Of a DNA stretch of 64,000 nt, positions 10,840 through 21,674 are shown in pieces. Under the pieces are notes generated by a model. The model did not search any database. It was not told where the DNA came from and saw nothing but the letters and a program-made list of their open reading frames with translations. The first letter of the stretch is position 1, and every line of letters starts with the position of its first letter. The translations under genes and the position numbers were made by a program. This DNA comes from Owenia fusiformis (Eukaryota > Annelida > Polychaeta > Sabellida > Oweniidae): contig CAIIXF020000008.1 in NCBI GenBank assembly GCA_903813345.2, forward strand, positions 26,644,822-26,708,821, in the 5' to 3' direction.

Positions 10840-11085
10840 AAGGACCTCATGGGACCTCGTGGGACTCGATGGGGCAAAATCCCATGGAATCCCATCGAGA
10901 ATGAACATGTCCATTCTTTCCATGGGGCATCGTGGGATTTTCGATCATATGACGTGTTGTGTGAAGCCCGACATACACCAATGGGGCACGGTGGGATTTG
11001 ATGGGACTCCATGGGGCTTGATGGGACTCCATGGGGCAAGAAATCCCAAAACGTCCCACGAGGTCCCACGCAATGTTAAGTCTAT
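10840..11085. mobile_element. GGGAC/CCATGGGG-rich foldback element
   Basis: An exact inverted repeat GGGACCTCGTGGGAC lies at 10851-10865 and, reversed, at 11053-11067. Between them are many copies of GGGACT, CCATGGGG and ATCCCA on both strands. I read it as a short foldback MITE inserted after the finger remnant. It yields open frames on both strands (for example 10806-11069 minus) that are not genes. Confidence 0.6.
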
Positions 11086-12015
11086 TGAGGTCCCAACTTG
11101 CCCGATTGGTATATACAGGGCTTTATAGAGTAAACACCAAAAACTGTAATTTCAAGGGCTTTGAAATCTTCAGAGAACATAAGTTGCAACTACACAGCAA
11201 CTACTGCAAGTTATTTGAAAGTTCTACTAAACAAAGTGTCTATACTCTTAAAAAATCCTGGTGTTCGACAATCAAAAAATCCATTTATTCTCTCATTTGG
11301 CCGGACATTTTTGTGTCCCCTCCCTTGCTTTCGTGGCCACCCCTGCCCTGGTGTCTTGTTAATAACACCCTTGTGGTCACAATGCGAAGTTGGTTAAGCA
11401 TAAAACCATTTTTGTGTGTGGATGCTCCCCTGTCACCCTCACACATTAGGCGTGACTGTCACGCATTTGCTAGAAAATAGAAATCATGCATCGATTTAGC
11501 GTGTTTCATCAAATATCACGCAAATCACGCATTTTGTTGATATATCGTTTTTTGTGAAATGCTGACACGGTTAAAAAACGTACGGCGAAAAAAATCTTTG
11601 CACGCGATTGCCGTTTAGTCAAGCATTGGTACAAAATATGTGTATATATCACGCATTTTTTTCGAAAATATTTACACCAACCCCCCCCCCCTCCCCCGTT
11701 GATGGATTTGAACAGCGAGCGTCAGCGAGCTGGGAAAATTTTAGGTGTCCAAAATCTGCCAGTGTTCACTGAAGCTGTCCAAAGTTTTAAGGAAGGTGTT
11801 CAACATTTGGAAGTCACTCATGATGGTCCCAAGTTTACAGCCCTGTGGATGGGGGGGGGGGGGGTTCGAACCAAAACCAAAACCTGGCTATGGGTATACA
11901 CAGGTCACTTTCCGGTTACCCTTTATTTAAAAGAACTGCAAGTAAGATAGTAGACACATGCCTTCATAATTTGTACCAGAAATGTGCAGAGAAATTTTTT
12001 CATAATAATGATATT
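11086..12015. other. Gap with degenerate repeats
   Basis: It holds homopolymer C and G runs (11682-11698, 11849-11864). A stretch near 11440-11480 with TCACGCATTTGCT recurs at 36252-36264, so it is a dispersed repeat. No gene could be supported. Confidence 0.45.
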
Positions 12016-12017
12016 TA

Positions 12018-14500
12018 TATGAATACCTGCTTGAAATAATTGATGACAACTTCTTGACCCAACATCAGATGAAAACCACACGAACCAGAACAGGACAACA
12101 AGGAAATCTACTAGACCTAGTACTGACAAATGAGCCAGACACAATAAGCAACCTAGAAAACAACCCACCGCTGGGGAGAAGTGATCACCACATGCTTTCT
12201 ATGACTATAAACTGTGCACAAAAATTCACACCAAATGAGAAAAAGATAGAACTTCTACAGAAAGCAGACTTCAAGAAAATGAGAAGTGATTTAAGTGTAG
12301 ACTGGGAACAAATCTTCGAAGGCCAAACAACTGAAGAAAGCTGGTCAATATTCAAAACCAAATTAGAAGAAACCACAGAAAAACATATCCCCAAAATTAC
12401 ACCGGGAAAAAAGAGACAACCGTGGATAGATACGGAGTGTATGAAGGCGATAAGAACCAAACGGAAAGCTTTTAACAAGATGACACGAAAAAGGAAAGAT
12501 GATACTCTGAATGAAGAAGATAAAAAGATATTTAGGAAAGCATGTAATCAAGCCAAGTCAGAAGTAAGAAAAGCCATAAGAAGATATGAAAAGAAAATGG
12601 CAAAAACGATAAAATATAATCAAAAACCATTCTGGAAATATGCCAACAATAAGAAAAAATCCAGAGTAGGAATCCCTGATCTTGATCGAAAGGATGGAAC
12701 ACAAACAAATTCAAACCTAGAAAAATCAGAAGTCCTTAACGAATTCTTCGCAGAAGTATTTACAGATGAGGACACTGAGAATATACCAGTCATAGACTAC
12801 ATATATATAGGGTCTTATATTACCAACTGGCAGATAAGCGAAGGAGAAGTGACCCTTGAACTAAAAAATCTGAAAACCAACAAATCACCAGGACCGGACA
12901 AAATCAAAGGAATTATCCTCAAGGAACTAGCAGACACTATAGCCCATCCCCTCTATTTAATCTACAAGAAATCACTAAATGAAGGATACCTACCACAAGA
13001 CTGGAGACGAGCTAACATAACCCCTCTACATAAGAGCGGTTCAAAGTCAAGTCCTAACAACTACCGCCCAATAAGTCTCACATGTATTACCTGCAAAATA
13101 CTTGAAAGCATCATCAGAAGGCAACTGATTGAACACCTTTACAAAAACAATCTCCTAAATACAGCCCAACATGGTTTCCTGCCAAATAGGTCTTGTACAA
13201 CTAATCTTCTGGAAATAGTTGAAGCATGGTCAAATCTACTAGATACAGGGGGCGCTACTGATGCTATTTATCTTGATTATGCCAAGGCGATTGATTCCGT
13301 GCCCCACCAAAGACTCCTACTCAAACTGGAAAGAAATTTTGGAATTAGGGGTAAATCTCTGATGTGGCTCTCGCACTTCATCCAACATAGAGAACAACGA
13401 GTAGTTATAAATGACATATCAGCACCATGGACCCCTGTACGGTCAGGAATAGCTCAGGGATCTGTAATTGGACCTTTGATCTACCTACTGTATGTCAACG
13501 ACATGCCAAACGTTGTTAAACACAGTAATATAAGCCTGTTCGCTGACGATACTAAACTCCATAGAAAAGTTAACTCCATAGATGATCAAACTTTACTACA
13601 GAGGGATATTGACAATGTTCAAAAATGGACTCAAGATTGGCAATTAAAATTCAATACTAAAAAATGTGGCGTACTACATATTGGAAGAAGTAACAGGAAT
13701 TTCGACTACCTGATGAAAGACAACAACTCAGACCAGAAATCTACAATTAGACATAGTAACTGTGAAAGAGATCTTGGAGTTTATATGGATACAAATCTCA
13801 AATTCAGTGACCATGTCAAAACCATAGCAAACAATGCAAACAAAGTGCTAGGAATGGTAAAAAGATCTTTTACATACTGGGACACTGATACATTTAAATT
13901 ACTATTCAATGGCTTAGTCAGACCCAAACTTGAGTTTGCACAATCAGTGTGGAATCCCTACATGAAGAAGGATATAGAAGCCCTAGAGAAAATACAAAGA
14001 AGAGCAACGCGTATAGTTCCAACACTTAAAGCTCTACCCTACCCCCAGAGACTAAAGGCACTAGACCTTACAACACTTGCCTACAGACGACTACGTGGTG
14101 ATATGATAGAGACGTTCAAATACATCAACTCATACTATGATGTCAACACAACAGCAACATTACCTAATTTCCAAGCAAGAGAAACACACAATAGAAGAGG
14201 AAATTCCCAACCACTCCTAAAAGCCCACTGCAAAACCTCAATGAGACAAAACACTTTCAGCCACAGGGTAACAAACAATTGGAACAGTCTCCCAGAGTAC
14301 GTAGTGCAGTCAGTCCATGTCAACCAGTTCAAGAACCGCCTAGATGCACATTGGTATCACCATCCTTTAAAATTCAATTACGAAATTGCTGGCGTACAAG
14401 TAGCCCCCAAGCTACGTTAGTTTCAAAAAGTATCAGAACTGTCATACAGGCAATGTCTGCCTAGGACGGAAAATTACTTATAAACTTATAAACTTATAAA
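12018..14500 (+). mobile_element. 5'-truncated CR1-like LINE
   Basis: It begins inside the endonuclease, continues through a complete reverse transcriptase, and ends in three copies of the octamer CTTATAAA at about 14478-14501. A 3' end made of short tandem octamers instead of poly(A) is typical of the CR1 group, and 5' truncation is the usual outcome of target-primed insertion. The left boundary is estimated from where the frame stops making sense. Confidence 0.75.
12054..14420 (+). CDS. CR1-like LINE ORF2: partial endonuclease plus reverse transcriptase
   Basis: About 790 residues are open. The N-terminus is the last part of an APE endonuclease (GNLLDLVLTNEPD, LGRSDHHML with the SDH triad). 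The frame actually continues upstream of 12054 to about 12018, so there is no true start. The reverse transcriptase shows NYRPISLTC, HGFLPNRSC, motif A IYLDYAKAIDSVPH, GIAQGSVIGPLIYLLYVND and motif C LFADDTK (FADD at 496-499), followed by CR1-type C-terminal sequence (YRRLRGDMIETFKYIN). Motif A has Ile where Phe is usual (KAFDSV). The copy cannot move by itself because ORF1 and most of the endonuclease are missing. Confidence 0.85.
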   Translation: MTQHQMKTTRTRTGQQGNLLDLVLTNEPDTISNLENNPPLGRSDHHMLSMTINCAQKFTPNEKKIELLQKADFKKMRSDLSVDWEQIFEGQTTEESWSIFKTKLEETTEKHIPKITPGKKRQPWIDTECMKAIRTKRKAFNKMTRKRKDDTLNEEDKKIFRKACNQAKSEVRKAIRRYEKKMAKTIKYNQKPFWKYANNKKKSRVGIPDLDRKDGTQTNSNLEKSEVLNEFFAEVFTDEDTENIPVIDYIYIGSYITNWQISEGEVTLELKNLKTNKSPGPDKIKGIILKELADTIAHPLYLIYKKSLNEGYLPQDWRRANITPLHKSGSKSSPNNYRPISLTCITCKILESIIRRQLIEHLYKNNLLNTAQHGFLPNRSCTTNLLEIVEAWSNLLDTGGATDAIYLDYAKAIDSVPHQRLLLKLERNFGIRGKSLMWLSHFIQHREQRVVINDISAPWTPVRSGIAQGSVIGPLIYLLYVNDMPNVVKHSNISLFADDTKLHRKVNSIDDQTLLQRDIDNVQKWTQDWQLKFNTKKCGVLHIGRSNRNFDYLMKDNNSDQKSTIRHSNCERDLGVYMDTNLKFSDHVKTIANNANKVLGMVKRSFTYWDTDTFKLLFNGLVRPKLEFAQSVWNPYMKKDIEALEKIQRRATRIVPTLKALPYPQRLKALDLTTLAYRRLRGDMIETFKYINSYYDVNTTATLPNFQARETHNRRGNSQPLLKAHCKTSMRQNTFSHRVTNNWNSLPEYVVQSVHVNQFKNRLDAHWYHHPLKFNYEIAGVQVAPKLR

Positions 14501-16224
14501 TAACATTATTTACCTTATTTGTTCGATATTTTTCGTATAATGTCTTTCAATTTCATATCTAAATAATATCTCTGTATCTTCTCGTCGATCAGTCCCTTCA
14601 ATCTCCATGTATTTACAATGTTATTCATGTTTAAGTGAAGGCGGAATTCAATCTGACCACGCATCCCGCTGAAAATGTGACCTACTTTTTGGGTATATTT
14701 CTAACGAGTATCAACAGGGTCAGAAGCTGACAAAGAAGCTGGGAGGATACACCACTTATTCTGCGAGTTTAATTGTTTTCGGAGCAGATGGAGCTGTAAA
14801 GATGCAGTTTATTTGATTCATGGGTTAACAGAGAAGACGAAATAACTAGTATGGAGAGGTATAAAAGTTTAATTAATCCAAATAAGATCAACAAATGTAT
14901 CAAATAAATGCGTTTTCAAATCCAATATGGCGGCAAGGGAGTTGAAACCGGAAGTAATATAATGTTATCAGGAAATCGTCACTATTTCCAAACCATGTTG
15001 GTTTGAAACACAGACTCCGAGCCAGATCCAGTCCCCATTGGTAGTCTCAATGAAATAATGAGAAGACTGGACACAAACCAAAAATAGTACATCCAAAAAA
15101 TGATCAGCCAAAAAATCCCTCGTAAGCTTCTAAAGTGGGGGACAAAAATAAATCTCAACCCTCAAAAGTTGTCACAATGAGCTAAATTCTAAGTTTCATG
15201 TCTCAAACTCTCCCAAGTGGTAGAAAAATAATTCCCATCCACTTTAAGTAGCACAATAAATGAATCCAAAGCCTCATACCTGCAAATGATGGATAAATCC
15301 CTACCAAATCGGACTAATGTTTTCATGAATTGCCATGTTTGTGATCCAAGGAGGATTGACTTCCAGAATGCAACATCAAGTAACCTTATTTATTCGTGAC
15401 GTATTTCAAAACGGCGGAATGGCATTTTGAAAGCTGACACGTGTCATGTTGCATTCTGGGAGCCAACCCACATTGCGGCGTAATCTGGCTCCAAAATCAC
15501 CTCAACATTTGAAGAGTCGGCATTAACATGTGAATTCCACATCAAATTTTTAAGTTCTTATTTGTCATTATGGACACAAATTCCACTATATCTGGACTTA
15601 CTATGACGGAGAAAATAGAGCACTGAATACACTGAGGTAAGAATTTATTACATATGTGACAACATGTAATTTCCATAGGTTTTGTAATTCTTTATGCCCC
15701 CCACTTTAGCCTACTTTGAATTTAAAAAATAAGCAATCAAAGGAAGCAGTATATGTAAAAATAGAAACATTTATACATGTCCTAACTTTTGTATATTTTG
15801 GTTTGTTTTGTAGTTTAGCTATCATAGCTGCGCCCTCTTATATTTTGATGCTTCTCCCCCATGTTATTTTCGGAAAAATTAACATGGCTGAAACTCCCTA
15901 AATTACAGTTTAGTTTTTTTTAGTTTAAAATAGTTTATTTTTGTGTCACTGACATTACAATATACATATAAAATACATAATAAAAACAACATTTTGTAAC
16001 ATCACCAGCCGGTGCCGACTTATGAGACACAGTATACATTATATCTGAGTGTCACCCATTACTACCCCCAATGGGCAGCTTGGGTCAACACTCATAAAGA
16101 CAGAGACAAAAAATGTCCCTGGTAAAAATTTATACATGATTAATAACCAATGATATAAATTCAGTCTGATTAATCAGTTTGGCATAAATAAATAAGCAGT
16201 TCATGGAATGATATTGTCAATCAT
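14501..16224. other. Gap, no gene recognised
   Basis: CCAGAATGCAACAT at 15363 and its reverse complement near 15448 form a small inverted repeat. The reverse strand of 15930-16130 resembles a LINE 3' untranslated region, but without coding sequence I leave it unassigned. Confidence 0.4.
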
Positions 16225-16735
16225 TATATTAAATACATATATTGCACCTAATGTGATATCGATATTGCATAATAAATACATATATTGCGCTAAATGAGAG
16301 TAGCATGTTGCATATGGTCAAAAATTACAATAAATACAAATATCGCACTAAATGTGAATTGTATCATGCATATGGTCGAAGACTGTTATTACAATAAATT
16401 CATATATTGCACTTAATGTAAGTAGCATGTTGCACTATGGTCAAATATTACAATAAATATGAACATTGCACTAAATGTGAAATACACAATACGCATCGGT
16501 TGAAGACAAATATTACAATAAATACATGTATTGCACTAAATGTGAGATGCATATTGCATGATAAATATATATATTGCACTAAATGTAAGTAGTATATTGC
16601 ATATGGTCAAATATTACAATTAATATGAATATTGCACTAAATGTGAAATACATAATGCATATGTTTGAAGACAAATATTACAATAAATGCATATATTGCA
16701 CTAAATGTGAGATGCATATTGAATAATAAATACGA
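16225..16735. repeat. Degenerate tandem repeat, TATTGCACTAAATGTGA units
   Basis: About nine copies of a 50-60-bp unit contain AATAAATACATATATTGCAC and TAAATGTGA. They are grouped into a higher-order period of about 170 bp by alternating GCATATGGTCAAA and GAAGACAAATATTA segments. This is diverged minisatellite DNA with no spacers, so it is not CRISPR-like. Confidence 0.75.
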
Positions 16736-16846
16736 AATTACAAAAGGTCACAGCTTTACTGCACATTATACATAACTATCTGAAATATACAAAAGTTAGG
16801 ACAAGTGGTACATATGTTTCTATTTTTTATATACTCAGGCCATTAA

Positions 16847-19168
16847 GAAAAAAGCCATGGTAGCCATGATGTTCCATGGTTATCCATGGTAATTCATGGT
16901 TTTTCATGGTATTTTCCATGGAATTTCATGGACGTCCATGGTAATTTTCCATGGATATTTACCATGATCTTCCATGGTAATGAGTGGTTTGGTAATTGGT
17001 TTTTCATGGGAAACCATGTTTTACCATGATACTAAGTGACTTGGAGTTGTAAAATCAATAATTTTGGCAGTTTTTGTATTTACCAAAATCTTCCGAATTG
17101 AATCAATGTTTTAATGAATGAATCCAAGCTGGATTGAGACTAATCATAGAGAGAAGAATATGATATCCCCCTCAAATTTTTGAGAAAGTCAACCCCTTTG
17201 GCAAAAGCTGGCTACGGGCCTGAAATACAACCATACACCTTATTTTCATAATCTAGATATATGTTTAGTTCTATGATTAAGATGTTTTCATAATCTAGAC
17301 ATGTTTACTTGGAGTTTTTAATCCTATTTGGTTTATTTGATCAACAATGAGTTTTTGACTTGCACTGTCTACACTCTAGTGTTGTCGTGGTTAATCGATA
17401 CATCGCGATATACATCGCCAAAGCTGGTTCTGGCGATGCATCGATGTCTGAAACAAAACATCGATGTTTTTAAAAAATTTTAATTTGCTAAAAATCCCCC
17501 TTTCTTATCTTATTTTGACGCAAATTGCTTACCTTTTTTCATGTATTAATTCATTTTCAAATGTTTTCTGATATTCTTTCGCTTTAAAACTGTTTTAGCT
17601 AGTCGAAATGAACCATTAATCTAAAAAAATTACTTTACTTTCATTTCACTGTTACTATGTTCCCGGATGTACCAGCGTACTCTTATTAATTTGTTCTGTT
17701 CGATATTTTAGTGCATTAGCGTTCGGCATTTCAGTGCACTTTTCTCGAACTTTTTCTCGATGTACATCGCGATGTGAATCGATGTTTACTACTGGAAATT
17801 GCCGATGCATCGATGTAAGATTATGGCACATCGCGACAACACTACTACACTCACAGACAATTAGCATTACTGAAGAGGAAGCACTCGTCATAATTAATAA
17901 CAATTAAGATCATAATACATGTATTTTAGAATTATGCAAATGAACTATATAATCTGTTGCAAAGAGAAATTTTAACACTAATTTGAGAGTTAAGAAACCT
18001 AATAACATAGAACAATGACAACCACATATTTAAAAATTATGCAAATGATTATTACTTCTTTTTAAATAGATTACTTAATTATAATAACCTTAGTACATAG
18101 ACAAATAGATTTTTGATCACTTAGGCATTATATTTCAGTTTGCAGTCATAGGCTTTTGTTTAATCCCCCACCTTAATTTCAAGTCAAAATTCTAAAAAGT
18201 ATATGGATTTTTCAGACAATGTGCTCATAAAGGTTAAATGAGACTTTATTTGGAAAAGTTCATTATGCATTATTCTTTTTTCTGCATCCAAAAGACCAAA
18301 CATATAGTCATGGAAAACCATGGATTTTTCAAAAGAATAACCATGGAAAACCATGGCTTTTGATTGCACTTTCCAAAACATCAAAGAGATATCCATGGAA
18401 AAGCATGGCTTTTGATTGCACTTTCCAAAACATCAAAGAAATAACCATGGAAAAGCATGGCTTTCGATTGCAATCAACCGACTTCCATGGCTTTTGATTG
18501 CAGTTTCCTCAACTTCAAAGAAAGAAACCATGGTTTTTATTGCATTCTAAAATGAAAGACATGTAATTTAAGAAAAAGAGTCATTTATTTTTTAAATTAT
18601 TTCATTTTAATTTTCATAACTCAATATTAAAGACACAATAAGAAAACAAAACAGAGGTAGGGCTAGTTTGACTTAATCTTTCCAAAAGACTAGAAGTGTT
18701 TGGCCTAAAAAATAAAGAATCTCTGTCTCAGTATCTAGTCTTGATCTACGCAAAAGCCCTATACATATTTCTCTTTGCAATCTTGTGGCCTACTCTGTGC
18801 TGCATTAACTGCATTATCATATTTCTTTTTAGAAAAGTTACATAATTTTTACATATTTTCTCATTTGTAAGGAAGCTGAGTTTAATATGTTCCTGCTAAA
18901 CCTAAAATAACATAAAATGTCCACCCTTTTTTCTCACTGATAAGTCTCAGTCCAACTTGGATCTCTGTGTGTCCTGGTAAAAACCATGACACGTCCATGA
19001 AAAAACAATTACCAAACCACTAATTACCATGGAAAATCATGATAAATATCCATGGAAGATTACCATGGGTGTCCATGAATTTCCATGGAAAATACCATGA
19101 ATTTCCATGGAAAACCATGGATTACCATGGATGTACCATGGAATACCATGGTTACCATGGCTTTTTTC
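16847..19168. mobile_element. TTAA-flanked non-autonomous transposon with CCATGG-rich termini
   Basis: Terminal inverted repeats GAAAAAAGCCATGGTA lie at both ends and are flanked by TTAA at 16843-16846 and 19169-19172, as for piggyBac- or Kolobok-type insertions. Subterminal regions of about 160 bp on each side are dense in CCATGG and its variants. A third cluster at 18300-18540 is a tandem of about 70-bp units containing ACCATGGAAAA and CATGGCTTTTGATTGCA. No transposase is present. A 468-bp hAT MITE is nested inside. The superfamily is inferred from the TTAA flanks only. Confidence 0.8.
17377..17844. mobile_element. hAT-type MITE with 8-bp target duplication
   Basis: Ends TAGTGTTGTCG at 17377 and CGACAACACTA at 17844 are flanked by a perfect 8-bp direct repeat CTACACTC (17369-17376 and 17845-17852). 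Eight-base duplications define hAT insertions. Subterminal ATCGATG motifs recur on both sides. The element sits inside the older TTAA-flanked element. Confidence 0.92.
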
Positions 19169-19479
19169 TTAAGGGTTAAATCAAAGGACGATATTGCAAG
19201 GGCCTCTGATACCCTTTATTTATTTACGTCTTACTTTTTATTGGGTGAAGAACATGACGATTATAGTGCATTCTTTAGCTCAACTTTTCATGGTTCTCCT
19301 TTGATTGCTTATTTTCATGATTGACTCACAAAAAGTCATTCAGATTGTACCTAAGACAAGTTACTACACAACTTTTTTGTAAAAAATGTTGACTTTCTTA
19401 GATTCTTTATTTTATGATGATATTTTTACTATCACTTTGCCTAATTTTCAAGTAAAAAACCGTATATTTCATTTTTCAG

Positions 19480-20138
19480 TGCGAATATGGCTGGAAGAAA
19501 TGTACAGACATACACGCTTGAAAACAAGAACACTCTAAGAAAGCTTGCCACATTGCGTAATGAAGGCCAACTTTGTGATCTGATGTTTATATTCCCAGAT
19601 GGCAGTCAGATTGAAGCCCATAAAGCAATAGTATGCCAGTACAGTAGTGTCATCAAAGCCAGATGTGTGGACATTGACCAACATAAGTTACAAGTCCTAT
19701 GTACTGATATAGACAATGAACAGGCGATAAATCCTAGTATCTTGAATATCATGCTGGATTATATCTACGGACTGAGTATAACTATACGACATGAATATAT
19801 CCAAGATATCATGAGGCTTGCTATTAAACTTAACATTCCTGAATTTCTTGGTGACTGTGATAAGATTCTTTTTGAGAATAAAGCACTTGGCCCATCTGAT
19901 CTAATGATTAATGCACAGAACATCAAACAAGAACAGACAGGGTCTGGCTATGAAACTGGGCAAGTGTCAGACTTTGGCATGGCTGATCAGCCCCTTGTTA
20001 CACCTAGTACAAGTTTTGATGGTGCAAATCTTCAGGAACCGATTGACGAAAAGGCTGCTAAACCCCCTGGTAGAAGGAAGAGAAAGGCTACCAAAGTTGT
20101 TAAAGCAAGTGTAGAGCAGTTACCCGAGCCCCAATCAG
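19480..20138 (+). CDS. Constant exon 1: BTB/POZ domain of a BTB-zinc-finger transcription factor
   Basis: The exon begins after TTTTTCAG, only 7 nt before ATG 19487, so at least one untranslated 5' exon lies upstream. It encodes 217 residues and ends phase 1 at G|GTATGG. Residues about 25-130 are a BTB/POZ fold: GQLCDLMFIF with the conserved Asp31, then DGSQIEAHKAIV with His45, then LDYIYG. BTB domains dimerise and recruit co-repressors. After it come IKQE (146-149, a SUMO-site match) and PGRRKRK (194-200), a basic patch that is part nuclear signal, part AT-hook-like. The N-terminal LRWNN segment of the insect lola/ttk group is absent. Reading past the donor gives only a short tail ending at 20176. 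Confidence 0.9.
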
Positions 20139-20505
20139 GTATGGTCCAGTGGAGCATGTTGGTTCTGTATCGCTGAAATAAAAATTATTATTCAGTTGAG
20201 TAAATTTGATAAAGATTTTTAATCAGTTGTAAAAATTCTCATTCAAAGGCAAATTTGAAACCTGTAATTTAAAAGTGGAACACTTAGAAATGAAACACCT
20301 CTGTTTATGAAACACTTTTCAGAATCCCAAGACCAACTGACTTAATAATGTCAGAACATCTATAAGTGGAACACCTCCAAAGTAGAACACCTCTCAAATG
20401 GAACAATTGTTTTCTGTTTATATATACTGGTATATACAGTACACAATGTCACATTTTTTGTTTGATATAGAAATAGTAATTTGAATACTGCAATTGTTAA
20501 TCTAG
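20139..20505 (+). other. Intron 1 of the constant region
   Basis: A GT..AG intron of 367 bp. Positions 20270-20410 hold several GTGGAACACCT motifs on one strand, a piece of the dispersed AAAACCT-GTGGAACACC repeat family also seen at 52590, 58240 and 61155. Confidence 0.7.
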
Positions 20506-20709
20506 ATGAAGATGATGATATGATGGATAACCCACTAGATGATGACACTGATGAGTATGAAGCTGACAACTTCACTGCTATCAAAGCTGAGGAAGCTGAC
20601 AGTGATTACAATGAATCAGCTTCTCCTAAGAAAAGGAAAAGGTCAAAAGCTAAGAAGACTACAGTTTCAACTAAAAGGAGCCACCAAAAGAAAACAGCCA
20701 CACTTGATC
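20506..20709 (+). CDS. Constant exon 2: acidic segment and nuclear localisation signal
   Basis: The exon is bounded by TTGTTAATCTAG and C|GTAAGT, phase 1 in and out, 204 nt (68 codons), which keeps the frame between BTB and fingers. It encodes an Asp/Glu-rich run (DEDDDMMDNPLDDDTDEYE), a sumoylation-type IKAE, a further acidic stretch, and the basic PKKRKRSKAKK nuclear signal followed by a Lys/Thr/Ser-rich tail. I chose the third AG (20505) because the two earlier AGs give the wrong phase. The exon has no known domain; it looks like a flexible, possibly activating or regulatory linker. Confidence 0.78.
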
Positions 20710-21521
20710 GTAAGTTGCTTCTTAAAGCTTTGTGTGTCCAGTTGTCTTGTTTTCTGGAGCGTTCATAGTGGAAGCTTTTGAAACAGTCACAGAACTTGAA
20801 ACGTTAGTCACCCATTCATTGGCATTGGCACATATTTATTTCTACCTCATGTAATATTACAAAAAGAGGTACTAATTACCCAAAAATGTTTGTACTTCAT
20901 GTGATTTCTTGTGATGTCTTCTGACTAATATTTAGCTTAGCTGCTGTTCTATGTTCAGCAATCAATCAAATCCCTGATCTACATGTACCTGTTCATGCCT
21001 TTTTGAATGGTTAGAGTATAGACTGGTAATAACATTGTTCAGTGCTTTCGGTAAGGTTGTCCAAGAGTGTCCCTGGAACACAGATTTTCCAAAACTGGTT
21101 CATACCTCAAAAAAGTGGGTCCTGTGAAAAAAGATTACTGGGTATTCAACCACATTTTTAAACTAGACAAAATGATATTTTGCATCGTTTTTGTCATTAT
21201 TTATTGGTCTTAATCAGCATTCTACATATGTCTAGGTCATTAAATGGTACAGATACCATCACTTGTAAGAGATAACTAATATTCAACCATTTACAAGTAT
21301 TACTGCCTGCAAAAGTATGACAGTTTGATTCCAAGCCAATCATAGCCCAGTGTCTATAATATCTGATTCTAGTTATGTCAGCACCAGTGTTGACATATTG
21401 TTTGAGTCACCACATTTTTGTGGATAGTGTTTGGCGATTAGAGCTATCTCTAACAAATGGCAGGTTGTGATATTTTGCATGTTAATTCTTTGTTTGACTC
21501 ATTTTTATTGTTATTTTACAG
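20710..21521 (+). other. Intron 2 of the constant region
   Basis: An 812-bp AT-rich intron, GTAAGT to TTTTACAG. Nothing else is recognised in it. Confidence 0.7.
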
Positions 21522-21674
21522 CACTGTTTTGTAAGGAATGTGATCAAAAGTTTGATGCCTACAAAGATGCTGCTGAACATCATAAAGGGGTGCATAACCT
21601 CATTGTTTGTGATGTCTGTGCAAAGATATTTGACAATGAGGCTGATCTCCGTCGTCACAGTGTGCTTCATTCTG
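21522..21674 (+). CDS. Constant exon 3: two C2H2 zinc fingers and the variable splice donor
   Basis: 153 nt (51 codons), phase 1 on both sides. It encodes two C2H2 fingers: CKECDQKFDAYKDAAEHHKG-VH, and CDVCAKIFDNEADLRRHSVLH. The donor CATTCTG|GTGAGA lies directly after the second finger. The GGTGAG of the donor coincides with codons for the Gly-Glu of a finger linker. Spliced to T2-T12 the junction codon becomes Glu, giving HS-E-x-I-L; spliced to T1 it becomes Gly. This is the single donor from which every terminal exon below can be joined in frame, so I take it as the branch point of the alternative splicing. Unspliced reading ends at 21886. Confidence 0.85.

Noticed and set aside
10806-11069. 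Minus-strand frames of 70-87 residues
   Set aside because: Products of the GGGAC-rich foldback repeat, with the same short phrases recurring.
15930-16130. Minus-strand LINE 3' end
   Set aside because: It resembles a CR1-type 3' UTR, but there is no coding part or octamer tail to support it.
16225-16735. CRISPR-like array
   Set aside because: Contiguous degenerate tandem units without spacers, in a eukaryotic genome.
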